Assembly (NCBI GenBank): GCA_030616695.1
Contig: JAUWWU010000063.1
Location: forward strand, 1-6,080
DNA: 6,080 nucleotides
Direction: 5' to 3'
Source: Candidatus Omnitrophota bacterium
GTDB lineage: Bacteria > Omnitrophota > Gorgyraeia > JAHIPI01
Every line of letters starts with the position of its first letter. Position 1 is the stretch's first letter. The translations under genes and the position numbers were made by a program. The notes under the pieces are model-generated. The model made no database searches. It was given only the letters and a program-made list of their open reading frames with translations, and was not told the DNA's origin. This document shows positions 1 to 5,562 of the stretch, one piece after another.

Positions 1-250
1 CAACAAGGCACGGTTTAGGAGCTTGCTCATATAACCTTTTAAGGATAGGTTTGCAGTTCTTATTGACTATACCTGTTACTAAAAGCACGTCCGCATGTTT
101 TATCGACCCGACAAGGACCATGCCGAAACGTTCTATATCGTGCCTCGGCGTAAGGCAATCGAGTATCTCTATATCGCAATTATTACAGCTGGCCGTCGAT
201 AAGTGGAATACCCATAATGATTTTGTCAGCGCTTTTAGTTTGATATTCAT
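1..250 (-). CDS. [NiFe]-hydrogenase small subunit, NuoB/EchC/CooL-like (N-terminal part, cut by window edge)
   Basis: This is the electron-transfer subunit that carries the proximal [4Fe-4S] cluster next to the NiFe subunit in group 4 hydrogenases. It was translated by hand from an ATG at 250. It gives 83 codons beginning MNIKLKALTKSLWVFHLS and runs off the left edge. The segment TASCNNCDIEILDCLTPRHD puts Cys22 and Cys25 in a CxxC followed by DIE, as in Ech, Coo, Hyc and Mbh small subunits (usually CNGCDIE). NuoB of complex I instead has adjacent cysteines (CC), so a hydrogenase is favoured. The following ERFGMVLVGS and HADVLLVTG segments are also typical of the family. The third and fourth cluster ligands would lie beyond the edge. 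The ATG is one base after the stop of the upstream membrane subunit gene, so the two are co-transcribed. The Asn in place of Gly in CNNC and an extra Cys32 are small oddities. The family call is firm; the exact hydrogenase subgroup is not. Confidence 0.88.
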   Translation of the reverse strand, partial: MNIKLKALTKSLWVFHLSTASCNNCDIEILDCLTPRHDIERFGMVLVGSIKHADVLLVTGIVNKNCKPILKRLYEQAPKPCLV

Positions 251-251
251 T

Positions 252-1187
252 TTAAAATCCGAATAACGCTAAAATAACGGCTGCAACGGCAAGGATCGTG
301 ACAGGGCCCCAGAAAAATCTAAGGGCCTGGTCGATTCTGAGCCGAGGGTTTGTGTTCCTTATCAATATTATAACTACCAGAAGCGCCACATACTTCAGGA
401 TGCCCCATAAAAGCGAAATCCCTTTTACGCCGATCCCGCCCATAAAGGCTATAACCAGAAACACGGGGATTGTAAACAGAAGCATTGCCTTCGTCAACTT
501 AAAAACAGCCAGGGGCGCCCCGGAATATTCTATTAGAGGGCCGCCTATGATCTCTGTCTCCGCTTCGGCTATATCGAACGGTACAAGCCCCAACTTTGCC
601 TGCATGCACAGTATCGCTACAATAAGCGCTACGGCCCCCGAGATACTGCCGGCTATTATACCATTGACCGCCTGATAATCCAAAATCCCGCCGATCGTCA
701 ATACCCCGCCCGACTTTATTATAGGCACAATAAGCGCCAGTACAAACGGCAGTTCATACGACAATATCATCTTCATCTCGCGCGACGCGCCGATACTTGC
801 GTAGGGATTACCCGAAGCGAAACCGCCGAGTACAAGGCTTAAAGCGGGCAAAGTCATAAGATATAAAACGACTATGACATCGCCTATAAAGCCTATCTCT
901 CTATTTAAATTGGAAATCCATAGTAACGTCGATACAAGAGTGACTCCCGCCAGACCCAAAAGCGGCATGACAAGAAAAACTATGCGGGAACCTCCGCGCG
1001 GTAAAAGGGTCTCCTTGCCAAGTAATTTTATGATATCGATCAACGGCTGATACCACGGAGGGCCTATCCTATATTGAATGCGCGCCGTTACCTTCCTATC
1101 CACCCAGCTCGCGATAAGGCCGACTATAGCCGTAAAAAGAAATCCCGGAAATATCAAAAACTGTAATAAGGGGGTGATTATCTTCAT
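252..1187 (-). CDS. Membrane subunit of group 4 [NiFe] hydrogenase, NuoH/EchB/CooK/HycD-like
   Basis: This 311-residue integral membrane protein belongs to the respiratory-chain subunit 1 family. It anchors the hydrogenase module and forms part of the proton or sodium path. About eight hydrophobic segments are visible (roughly residues 6-28, 69-91, 102-122, 144-157, 176-196, 226-250, 258-276 and 294-311). The conserved cytoplasmic loops are present: DRKVTARIQYRIGP at 30-43, SREMKMILSYELPF at 135-148, PFDIAEAETEIIGG at 203-216 with its cluster of glutamates, and NTNPRLRIDQ at 278-287. The length is normal for the family. The ATG overlaps the stop of the preceding poly-ferredoxin gene by four bases (ATGA), and the next gene starts one base after its TAA. 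The order NuoH-like then NuoB-like matches echB-echC and cooK-cooL. Complex I or formate hydrogenlyase would be alternatives, but the CxxC motif in the next gene points to a hydrogenase. Confidence 0.9.
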   Translation of the reverse strand: MKIITPLLQFLIFPGFLFTAIVGLIASWVDRKVTARIQYRIGPPWYQPLIDIIKLLGKETLLPRGGSRIVFLVMPLLGLAGVTLVSTLLWISNLNREIGFIGDVIVVLYLMTLPALSLVLGGFASGNPYASIGASREMKMILSYELPFVLALIVPIIKSGGVLTIGGILDYQAVNGIIAGSISGAVALIVAILCMQAKLGLVPFDIAEAETEIIGGPLIEYSGAPLAVFKLTKAMLLFTIPVFLVIAFMGGIGVKGISLLWGILKYVALLVVIILIRNTNPRLRIDQALRFFWGPVTILAVAAVILALFGF

Positions 1188-1678
1188 CTTCCGGGTATCA
1201 CTCCGTTTCTTTCCCAGTGTTCTGCTTTGACTAATATGTTTTTGCCGACGGCGTAGATATTTTTCTCTTCATCCTCTTCAAATTCGCCGTAACTGAGGAC
1301 GCCCTGCGGGGAATCTTTAACGCAAGCCGGCACTTCGTTTTTTATAAGCCTGTCAAGGCAAAAATCGCACTTTGGCACAAGGTACGTCATCATCTCCGGA
1401 AATATAGCGCCGAAAGGGCACGCGTGGCTGCAGGATTTACAGCTTGTGCATCTCATGTTATATTTCTGAAGTATCTTATCCTCCTGTTTCTCGAGCGCTT
1501 CGTTCGGACAGGCGGCGACACACGGCTCAAGTTCGCATTTCCTGCATATTATTCCATAGGTCGCGAGTTCCATTAAAGACCTCACGCCTTTATTATCCGA
1601 GTGATAAAAATAGCTGCAGCCAAAGTCCTTGTCTTTATTTTCAGCGTATAAATCCAGGTCTATTAATAGTTTTTTCAT
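1184..1678 (-). CDS. Poly-ferredoxin electron-transfer subunit (HycB/CooF-like 4Fe-4S protein)
   Basis: This 164-residue soluble iron-sulfur protein probably wires the flavoprotein encoded upstream to the hydrogenase encoded downstream. Its cysteine groups are C45xxC48x4C53xxxC57P and C77xxC80xxC83xxxC87P, then a third incomplete one, C104xxC107...PAC119VKDS123P. In HycB, CooF and DMSO-reductase beta subunits the third group ends CVxxCP, so the last ligand appears to be Ser123 here. A lone Cys21 sits near the N-terminus. The N-terminal stretch (LLIDLDLY) and the GAI and GVL positions after the cysteine groups fit the family. The C-terminal 35 residues are acidic and then basic, without a motif I know. 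The start at 1678 lies 16 bases after the flavoprotein stop and has no strong Shine-Dalgarno. The stop overlaps the membrane subunit start, which argues for translational coupling. The family is clear; the partner assignment is inferred from gene order. Confidence 0.85.
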   Translation of the reverse strand: MKKLLIDLDLYAENKDKDFGCSYFYHSDNKGVRSLMELATYGIICRKCELEPCVAACPNEALEKQEDKILQKYNMRCTSCKSCSHACPFGAIFPEMMTYLVPKCDFCLDRLIKNEVPACVKDSPQGVLSYGEFEEDEEKNIYAVGKNILVKAEHWERNGVIPGR

Positions 1679-1694
1679 CTGCGTATAGCTTTAC

Positions 1695-2516
1695 TTACTC
1701 CCATATAGTGTGATAGCCTTTTATTTTATCGTATGTAAAGACGGGGCCGTCCTGACAGGAGTAATACGGTCCGATCCTGCAATGCCCGCACTTACCTATG
1801 CCGCACGACATATTCTTCTCCATAGACAAGTATATATCCGCGTCACTATAACCCGATTCGATAAGCTTAAAAGTCGTAAATTTCATCATCACCGGCGGCC
1901 CGCAGACGATCGTGACACTATTTTTGATATCAACGCCCATATTTTTCTTTAATAGCGTCGTTATTAGCCCTACATTACCTTTCCAGCCTTTATCTCCCTT
2001 GTCGACCGTCAGCTCAAGCGACAACTTTTTGTTCTTCTGCCATTCCTTGACCTGGTTTTTATAAACGATGTCTTTGGGCGAACGGGCGCCGTATTTTATT
2101 AGCACCTTCTTATATCTGTCTATATCGTTCAATAAATCCAATATCAGGCTTCTAAGCGGAGCCAGCCCCACGCCGCCGCCGACTATTAAGACCTCTTTTC
2201 CCTCAAAATCCTTAAGCGGATAGCCCTTTCCGTAGGGTCCCCTCACCCCTAATACATCGCCCTTTTTCATTTTATGCAGACGCGACGTAACCCTCCCCAC
2301 GTCCATTATAGTAAGCTCCATGGTATCTTCTATCCTGGGATTTGAGGACGGCGTAAAAGGGGCCTCGCCTAAACCTGATACTGTCAACTCCATAAATTCT
2401 CCCGTTTTAAAGGGGATGGCTTTTTCGGGCCTGAGTACGAAGGTCTTAATAGCGGGCGTTTCTTCTATAATATCGGTTATCTTCGCCTTTATCGGGCAAT
2501 ACGGATTTTTTTGCAT
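1695..2516 (-). CDS. FAD/NAD(P)H oxidoreductase subunit with [2Fe-2S] cluster, AsrB/HydG (hydrogenase gamma)-like
   Basis: This 273-residue cytoplasmic flavoprotein belongs to the ferredoxin-NADP reductase superfamily. It would exchange electrons between NAD(P)H and the iron-sulfur subunits around it. The FAD-binding part covers about 1-100, with GEFMEL at 39-44, GEAPFTPSS at 50-58 (the position of the GEAPIxISS motif) and RGPYGKGYP at 92-100. The NAD(P) domain follows, with GGGVGLAPLRS at 113-123, YGAR further on and a CGPPVMM segment. The C-terminus binds a [2Fe-2S] cluster through C238x4C243xxC246x7C254, the usual spacing in AsrB, HydG and PyrK. The length is standard. The ATG is one base after the stop of the preceding AsrA/HydB-like gene, a pairing known from anaerobic sulfite reductase AsrAB and from group 3b sulfhydrogenase HydBG. 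No AsrC or sulfite reductase gene is visible here. I cannot tell NADH from NADPH preference from the sequence; the linked Rex gene leans towards NADH. Confidence 0.88.
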   Translation of the reverse strand: MQKNPYCPIKAKITDIIEETPAIKTFVLRPEKAIPFKTGEFMELTVSGLGEAPFTPSSNPRIEDTMELTIMDVGRVTSRLHKMKKGDVLGVRGPYGKGYPLKDFEGKEVLIVGGGVGLAPLRSLILDLLNDIDRYKKVLIKYGARSPKDIVYKNQVKEWQKNKKLSLELTVDKGDKGWKGNVGLITTLLKKNMGVDIKNSVTIVCGPPVMMKFTTFKLIESGYSDADIYLSMEKNMSCGIGKCGHCRIGPYYSCQDGPVFTYDKIKGYHTIWE

Positions 2517-2517
2517 T

Positions 2518-3579
2518 TTACGTTTTGGCCTTCGCCTTCTTTTCCCTCACAAGGTCCTTCAGGATCTTCCTTATATCTATCTTGCCGGGGCATCCCGAAA
2601 AACATCTCCCGCAGCCGGTGCACGCATAATATTCACAGACCTGTGGGAAAAAGTCAAACTTTTTTTCAAACCTATTCCTTAGCCTTTCGCGGATATGCCT
2701 CCTCGGATTCACCCCTCCGGCGACGCGGGCGAATCTTTTATACATGCAGGAATCCCATACCTTATAACGCACCTCTTTATCGCCGTCCCTGCTTGCATCC
2801 ACAAGATAAAAGCAGTGGCAGGTCGGGCACACCACATTACAGCTCCCGCATTCAACACAGGCATCGGCTTCGCGTTGCCATATTTCAGACTCTATATTTT
2901 CCTTTATGATATCCTTGTAATCGGTATAGGGAGGTATTTCATTGGCTTTTATATTCTTTTCCACTTCTTCGCCGGCATGTTTTCTTATGCGGTCTCTTTC
3001 TTCCGAGTGTTTTCGCTGAGCGGCGTCAAAAAGCTCCGCATGCCTGCCGAGAACTCTTTCCCCTTTCTCCGTCGCCGCCTCTATAAGGTAACCGGCGCTC
3101 AATTCCGACATCAAGATATCATAATTTTTCTCCGGATAATGCTGATTTCCTACGGCATGGCAGAAACAGGTATCTATTGCCTTTGAGCAATCGGCAGCTA
3201 TGATGAGGTTGCGCTCGCGGTTTCTTATATAAAAGGGGTCTTTAAAATCTCCCTGCGTAAACACGTAATCGGATATGTTTAAGCCGGCGAGGTCGCAGTT
3301 TTTCACTCCCAATATGCAAAAAGCCTTGTCTTCCCCTTCACCGACTTCCTCAGAGTCTTTATAGCCGTCGACCACCTTTTCTCTCGCGTAAAAGAAAAAA
3401 TTCTTAAGCGGCTCAAACGGCCTGACTCCGCCTATAACGGCATCTTTTACCTCGCCCGAATACCGGAGGAGGTGAAGATTCTCGTCTCTGCCCTTCCTGA
3501 TATGGTAGACTCTATAGATGTCGGCCAGGGCGTCCGCAAACTTTTTAAAATCGTCTTTTTTAAGGAATCTCTCTTTCAT
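2518..3579 (-). CDS. Iron-sulfur subunit of NAD(P)H-linked hydrogenase/sulfite-reductase type complex, AsrA/HydB (beta)-like
   Basis: This 353-residue soluble protein relays electrons between the flavoprotein and the hydrogenase. The N-terminal domain carries family marks: RPFEPLKNFFFYARE at 53-67, GVKNCDLAGL at 91-100 (GVRPCDLxAL in relatives), DPFYIRNRERN at 114-124 and TCFC at 137-140. The C-terminal domain has two [4Fe-4S] motifs, C241xxC244xxC247xxxC251P with extra C254 and C256, and C320xxC323xxC326xxxC330P. Between them lies WDSCMYKRFARVAGGVNPR, typical of HydB and AsrA. The tail is lysine-rich. The start is one base after the rex stop, and AAGAGG at 3589-3594 inside the end of rex gives a Shine-Dalgarno nine bases from the ATG. 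Membership of the HydB/AsrA family is clear. It is a relay subunit either way; whether the complex acts on H2 or on sulfur compounds rests on the hydrogenase subunits downstream. Confidence 0.88.
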   Translation of the reverse strand: MKERFLKKDDFKKFADALADIYRVYHIRKGRDENLHLLRYSGEVKDAVIGGVRPFEPLKNFFFYAREKVVDGYKDSEEVGEGEDKAFCILGVKNCDLAGLNISDYVFTQGDFKDPFYIRNRERNLIIAADCSKAIDTCFCHAVGNQHYPEKNYDILMSELSAGYLIEAATEKGERVLGRHAELFDAAQRKHSEERDRIRKHAGEEVEKNIKANEIPPYTDYKDIIKENIESEIWQREADACVECGSCNVVCPTCHCFYLVDASRDGDKEVRYKVWDSCMYKRFARVAGGVNPRRHIRERLRNRFEKKFDFFPQVCEYYACTGCGRCFSGCPGKIDIRKILKDLVREKKAKAKT

Positions 3580-3580
3580 T

Positions 3581-4219
3581 CTATGGCGCCTCTTGAGAGG
3601 ATAGGATAAACGAAAAGTTTTCGAGTTCGGTCGATAGATCTATATTGCTAACCGTTACACCGCTGTTTACCCTGAGCACAACAGGGGCAAAATTCAATAT
3701 AGACCTGATGCCGACCTTTACAAGCGTATTCGCGACATCCTGGGCGCTGTTTTCGGGCACGGCTATTATGGCGATCCTGATCGAGCCGTTCTTTTTTATA
3801 TCGCTTATATTTTTTATATCCTTTACCACAACGTCGCCGCAGCGCTTGCCGACCTTCTTCCGGTCCGCGTCAAAGGCCTCTTTTATGACAAAACCCTGGT
3901 TTTTAAAACCAGGGTAACGTAATAGTGCCGAGCCGATGTTTCCGGCGCCCACCAAAACAATGGGCCATATCTTGTCCTTTCCGAGTATCTTTCGTATGGC
4001 TTCCTTGAGGCTTGGTATGTCGTATCCCGCGCCGGAAGTCCCGAACTGCCCGAAATAGGAAAGGTCTTTTCTTACCTGGGCGTCCGTAAGGTCCGTATAA
4101 TCTCCGAGCTCCGTAGAAGAGATCTTGCCTTTCCCTCCCTTTTCCAGTCTCGTTACCTCCCTCAGGTAAAGCGAGAGGCGCGAGACCGCACTTTTGGGTA
4201 TTTTTTTCTTTTCTGGCAT
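3581..4219 (-). CDS. rex: Redox-sensing transcriptional repressor Rex
   Basis: Rex is a homodimeric repressor that binds DNA when NAD+ dominates and lets go when NADH rises. The N-terminal winged helix shows IPKSAVSRLSLYLREV and the recognition helix DAQVRKDLSYFGQFG. The Rossmann domain carries VLVGAGNIGSALLRYPGF (residues 88-105 counted from the ATG) and then FDAD at the end of the second strand, where the adenosine ribose is held. Starting at the ATG at 4219 gives 212 residues, the usual Rex length. A GTG at 4243 would add eight residues, but that codon lies inside the Rex operator, so I prefer the ATG. Neither start has a clear Shine-Dalgarno. It is the first gene of the tight hydrogenase operon, with one base to the next ATG. 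A consensus promoter and a Rex operator directly upstream imply autoregulation and control of the whole operon by the NADH/NAD+ ratio. Confidence 0.96.
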   Translation of the reverse strand: MPEKKKIPKSAVSRLSLYLREVTRLEKGGKGKISSTELGDYTDLTDAQVRKDLSYFGQFGTSGAGYDIPSLKEAIRKILGKDKIWPIVLVGAGNIGSALLRYPGFKNQGFVIKEAFDADRKKVGKRCGDVVVKDIKNISDIKKNGSIRIAIIAVPENSAQDVANTLVKVGIRSILNFAPVVLRVNSGVTVSNIDLSTELENFSFILSSQEAP

Positions 4220-4227
4220 GGTGGAAT

Positions 4228-4245
4228 CTGTGATTTTTTTCACAA
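4228..4245 (-). promoter_or_regulatory. Rex operator
   Basis: Read on the coding strand the site is TTGTGAAAAAAATCACAG. This matches the general Rex pattern TTGTGA-N6-TCACAA at all but the last defined base. It lies eight bases before the rex ATG and about 30 bases after the predicted transcription start. Rex bound here would act as a road-block to elongation or would mask the ribosome entry region. The upstream GTG candidate start of rex falls inside it. The motif match is seen directly; binding is inferred. Confidence 0.85.
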
Positions 4246-4281
4246 ATACGGATAAAAAAAATTTCGTCTGCTTATGTAAAA

Positions 4282-4309
4282 ATTATATATAAAACCCGAA
4301 GTTTGTCAA
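4282..4309 (-). promoter_or_regulatory. Sigma-70 type promoter of the rex-hydrogenase operon
   Basis: On the minus strand there is a perfect -35 box TTGACA (4309-4304), a 16-base spacer and a perfect -10 box TATAAT (4287-4282). Transcription would start near the A at 4275, giving a leader of about 56 bases to the rex ATG with the Rex operator inside it. A consensus promoter is expected for an operon held down mainly by a repressor. Confidence 0.85.
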
Positions 4310-4311
4310 GG

Positions 4312-4366
4312 AAAAAAGGGGACAGACACCTATTTTTGTAAAAAATAGGTGTCTGTCCCCTTTTTT
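4312..4366 (-). terminator. Intrinsic terminator-like hairpin after the NIL ferredoxin gene
   Basis: In the minus-strand transcript the stop codon of the ferredoxin gene is followed at once by a perfect 26-base stem with a three-base loop. The GC-rich base of the stem (GGGG/CCCC) runs into six uridines (complement of 4317-4312). It would separate the ferredoxin transcript from the rex promoter just downstream. Because the element is symmetric with A/T runs on both sides, it could work in either direction. It is also the palindromic repeat described separately. Confidence 0.7.
4312..4366. repeat. Perfect palindrome, GGGGACAGACACC type (REP-like mobile palindrome)
   Basis: The arms ggggacagacacctattttt (4318-4337) and aaaaataggtgtctgtcccc (4341-4360) are exact reverse complements around a gta loop. 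Flanking A6 and T6 extend the pairing to 26 bases per arm. Palindromes with a GGGGACA outer end recur in many uncultured anaerobe genomes as I remember them, and they suggest elements moved by a REP-associated (RAYT/Y1) transposase. No such transposase is in this window. The palindrome is seen directly; its mobility is inference. Confidence 0.85.
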
Positions 4367-4773
4367 TAAAACTTGACTACCATCGCGCGGGGAGGGCACG
4401 GTTTAACGCATAACTCGCAGGCAATGCACTTTTCGGAATTAAAATCTACCTTCATTGTAGTCTTATCCAGGCTAAGTGCACCCGTAGGGCATATTACCAC
4501 GCACGCGCCGCAATGCGTGCACCTTTCCTCGTCGCGGATAATGTCTTTGCTCAGCGGCTGGATCCTTACGCCCAGATCGGTAAGATATTTTATACCTTTA
4601 TCGTAGTCTTCCTTCTCGCCGGTCAGTTCTAATACGAGAAGCCCTTCTTCCTCCGGCGTAACCCGCGCCTGAAGGATATTAAAACTGAGGTTGTAGTCTT
4701 TTACCAATTTGTAGACAACGGGTTTATCGAGTAAACTATGCGGAAATGTCAGGACTATTCTATTTGATACCAT
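4366..4773 (-). CDS. NIL-domain 2[4Fe-4S] ferredoxin
   Basis: This small cytoplasmic protein of 135 residues has two domains. Residues 1-76 form a NIL domain, the ACT-like ligand-binding fold also found at the end of methionine ABC transporter ATPases, beginning RIVLTFPHSLLDKPVVYKLV. Residues 80-135 form a bacterial-type ferredoxin with C85xxC88xxC91xxxC95P and C116xxC119xxC122xxxC126P, enough for two [4Fe-4S] clusters. NIL ferredoxins of this build are linked in anaerobes to homocysteine formation from aspartate semialdehyde with DUF39 proteins, and UPF0280 proteins are linked to the same sulfur chemistry. The UPF0280 gene lies directly upstream here, which agrees, but no DUF39 gene is in view. 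The start is set by GGGAGGT at 4777-4783 just before the ATG. The gene has its own predicted promoter and ends on the palindromic terminator. The domain call is firm; the homocysteine role is inferred. Confidence 0.92.
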   Translation of the reverse strand: MVSNRIVLTFPHSLLDKPVVYKLVKDYNLSFNILQARVTPEEEGLLVLELTGEKEDYDKGIKYLTDLGVRIQPLSKDIIRDEERCTHCGACVVICPTGALSLDKTTMKVDFNSEKCIACELCVKPCPPRAMVVKF

Positions 4774-4776
4774 ATT

Positions 4777-4783
4777 ACCTCCC
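4777..4783 (-). promoter_or_regulatory. Shine-Dalgarno of the NIL ferredoxin gene
   Basis: GGGAGGT on the minus strand, three bases before the ATG at 4773, is the strongest ribosome-binding site in the window. It shows the organism uses Shine-Dalgarno initiation, which makes the absence of one before rex and UPF0280 more noticeable. Confidence 0.75.
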
Positions 4784-4793
4784 GGTGTTACAG

Positions 4794-4822
4794 ATTATAA
4801 CATAAGAAAGAGATCCAGTCTA
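4794..4822 (-). promoter_or_regulatory. Probable sigma-70 type promoter of the NIL ferredoxin gene
   Basis: A -35 box TAGACT (4822-4817, four of six consensus bases) is followed by a 17-base spacer and a perfect -10 TATAAT (4799-4794). It sits in the 68-base gap between UPF0280 and the ferredoxin gene. The start of transcription would be near 4787, giving a very short leader that still contains the Shine-Dalgarno. It would allow the ferredoxin to be made independently of hypE and the interrupted UPF0280 gene. Confidence 0.55.
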
Positions 4823-4841
4823 CCCCGTTTTGCGAGGTAGG

Positions 4842-5552
4842 TCAAACCAGCTCTATCTCGCCCCAGGTGGCAAGTTTACTTCCGGCGATGACCAGCGCTC
4901 CGTTTATGCCTTCTATGGATTTTGCGTAATCTATCGCTGTCTTTAAATCCTCGGGGCTTTTTACTAAATTGGCTGTCTGCGTCGCTACGCAGTCAGCGAG
5001 TATCGCATCGCGCGCTATGATCGTGGCGGCATCTGCTATTCAGAAACTTCTAGAATGGCCTTCCGTGCCGCTTGAGGTGCAAATCCCCACCGGCGCCTTA
5101 TCGGAATCCACTTTTAAACTTATCTTTCCCGAAAGAGGGGAATTGCCGGCGTATATGCCCAGTTTCGCTTCTCCGTCAGTTTTCATAAATATGTCACCGC
5201 CGTTTTCAACGATCACTTCCGAGCAATCTTTTAAAAGCGACCTGCCGGTATATTCGGCTATAGCGCCGGCTATCCCGGCCGTAGGCCCGACGCCGGCGAG
5301 TGCGGATTTTTCTATCATATCCTTTACTATTTGCGGGGCCCTATCGTCCGCCTCTATCGGCGTCAAGGAATCTTTAAAAAAGCTGTTTTCATCCATATAA
5401 TCCAGTAACTGGCGGCGGTATTCGTGAACTATCTTTTCCCCTTCCTCTTTAAGCATCTTATCGCAAAATATGAGAAGGTCCGTTTCAAAGATCTTTATCT
5501 CGAAACTTATAAGCTCGCCGCATTTTATCCAGTCTCTATAGAATTTATGCAT
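4842..5552 (-). pseudogene. UPF0280 (COG2122, ApbE-superfamily) protein gene interrupted by an in-frame UGA
   Basis: The first part (5552-5043, 170 codons) reads as a textbook UPF0280 protein: FYRDWIKCGELISFE, YRRQLLDY, SLTPIEADDRAPQIV, GVGPTAGIAGAIAEY, VENGGDIF, GIYAGNSPLSGKI and GICTSSGTEGHSRSF. UGA at 5042-5040 then stops it. Without a frame change, translation resumes as IADAATIIARDAILADCVATQ and runs 65 codons to LATWGEIELV and a UGA at 4844-4842, which is the normal end of this family. Relatives read FGKADA across the junction, so UGA stands where a glycine codon (GGA) is expected and the next codon is ATA where lysine (AAA) is usual. The family resembles ApbE flavin transferases and has been tied to sulfur mobilisation for cysteine and homocysteine synthesis in methanogens. 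I start at the ATG at 5552; a GTG at 5570 lies inside the upstream palindrome. No Shine-Dalgarno is clear. It is a pseudogene unless a sequence error or read-through applies. Confidence 0.82.
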
Positions 5553-5562
5553 AGCTATGTTT

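Noticed and set aside
252..1187. Complex I (NuoH) rather than a hydrogenase membrane subunit
   Set aside because: The next gene has the hydrogenase CxxC-DIE motif and not the adjacent cysteines of NuoB, and the neighbours include rex, HydBG-like genes and hypE. The large subunit is needed for final proof.
2511..3186. Plus-strand open frames opposite the HydB-like gene
   Set aside because: The opposite strand encodes a well-supported iron-sulfur protein with two cluster motifs; these translations have no recognisable family features.
1695..3579. Anaerobic sulfite reductase AsrAB
   Set aside because: No AsrC gene follows; the next genes are hydrogenase-type subunits. The shared family explains the similarity, although a sulfur-related activity cannot be fully excluded.
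4976..5042. Selenocysteine insertion at the in-frame UGA of UPF0280, with a small hairpin (ctgcgt-agcg-acgcag) downstream
   Set aside because: The hairpin begins about 47 bases after the UGA, too far for a bacterial SECIS, and its tetraloop lacks the usual G/U features. The position is a conserved glycine in the family, not a redox cysteine.
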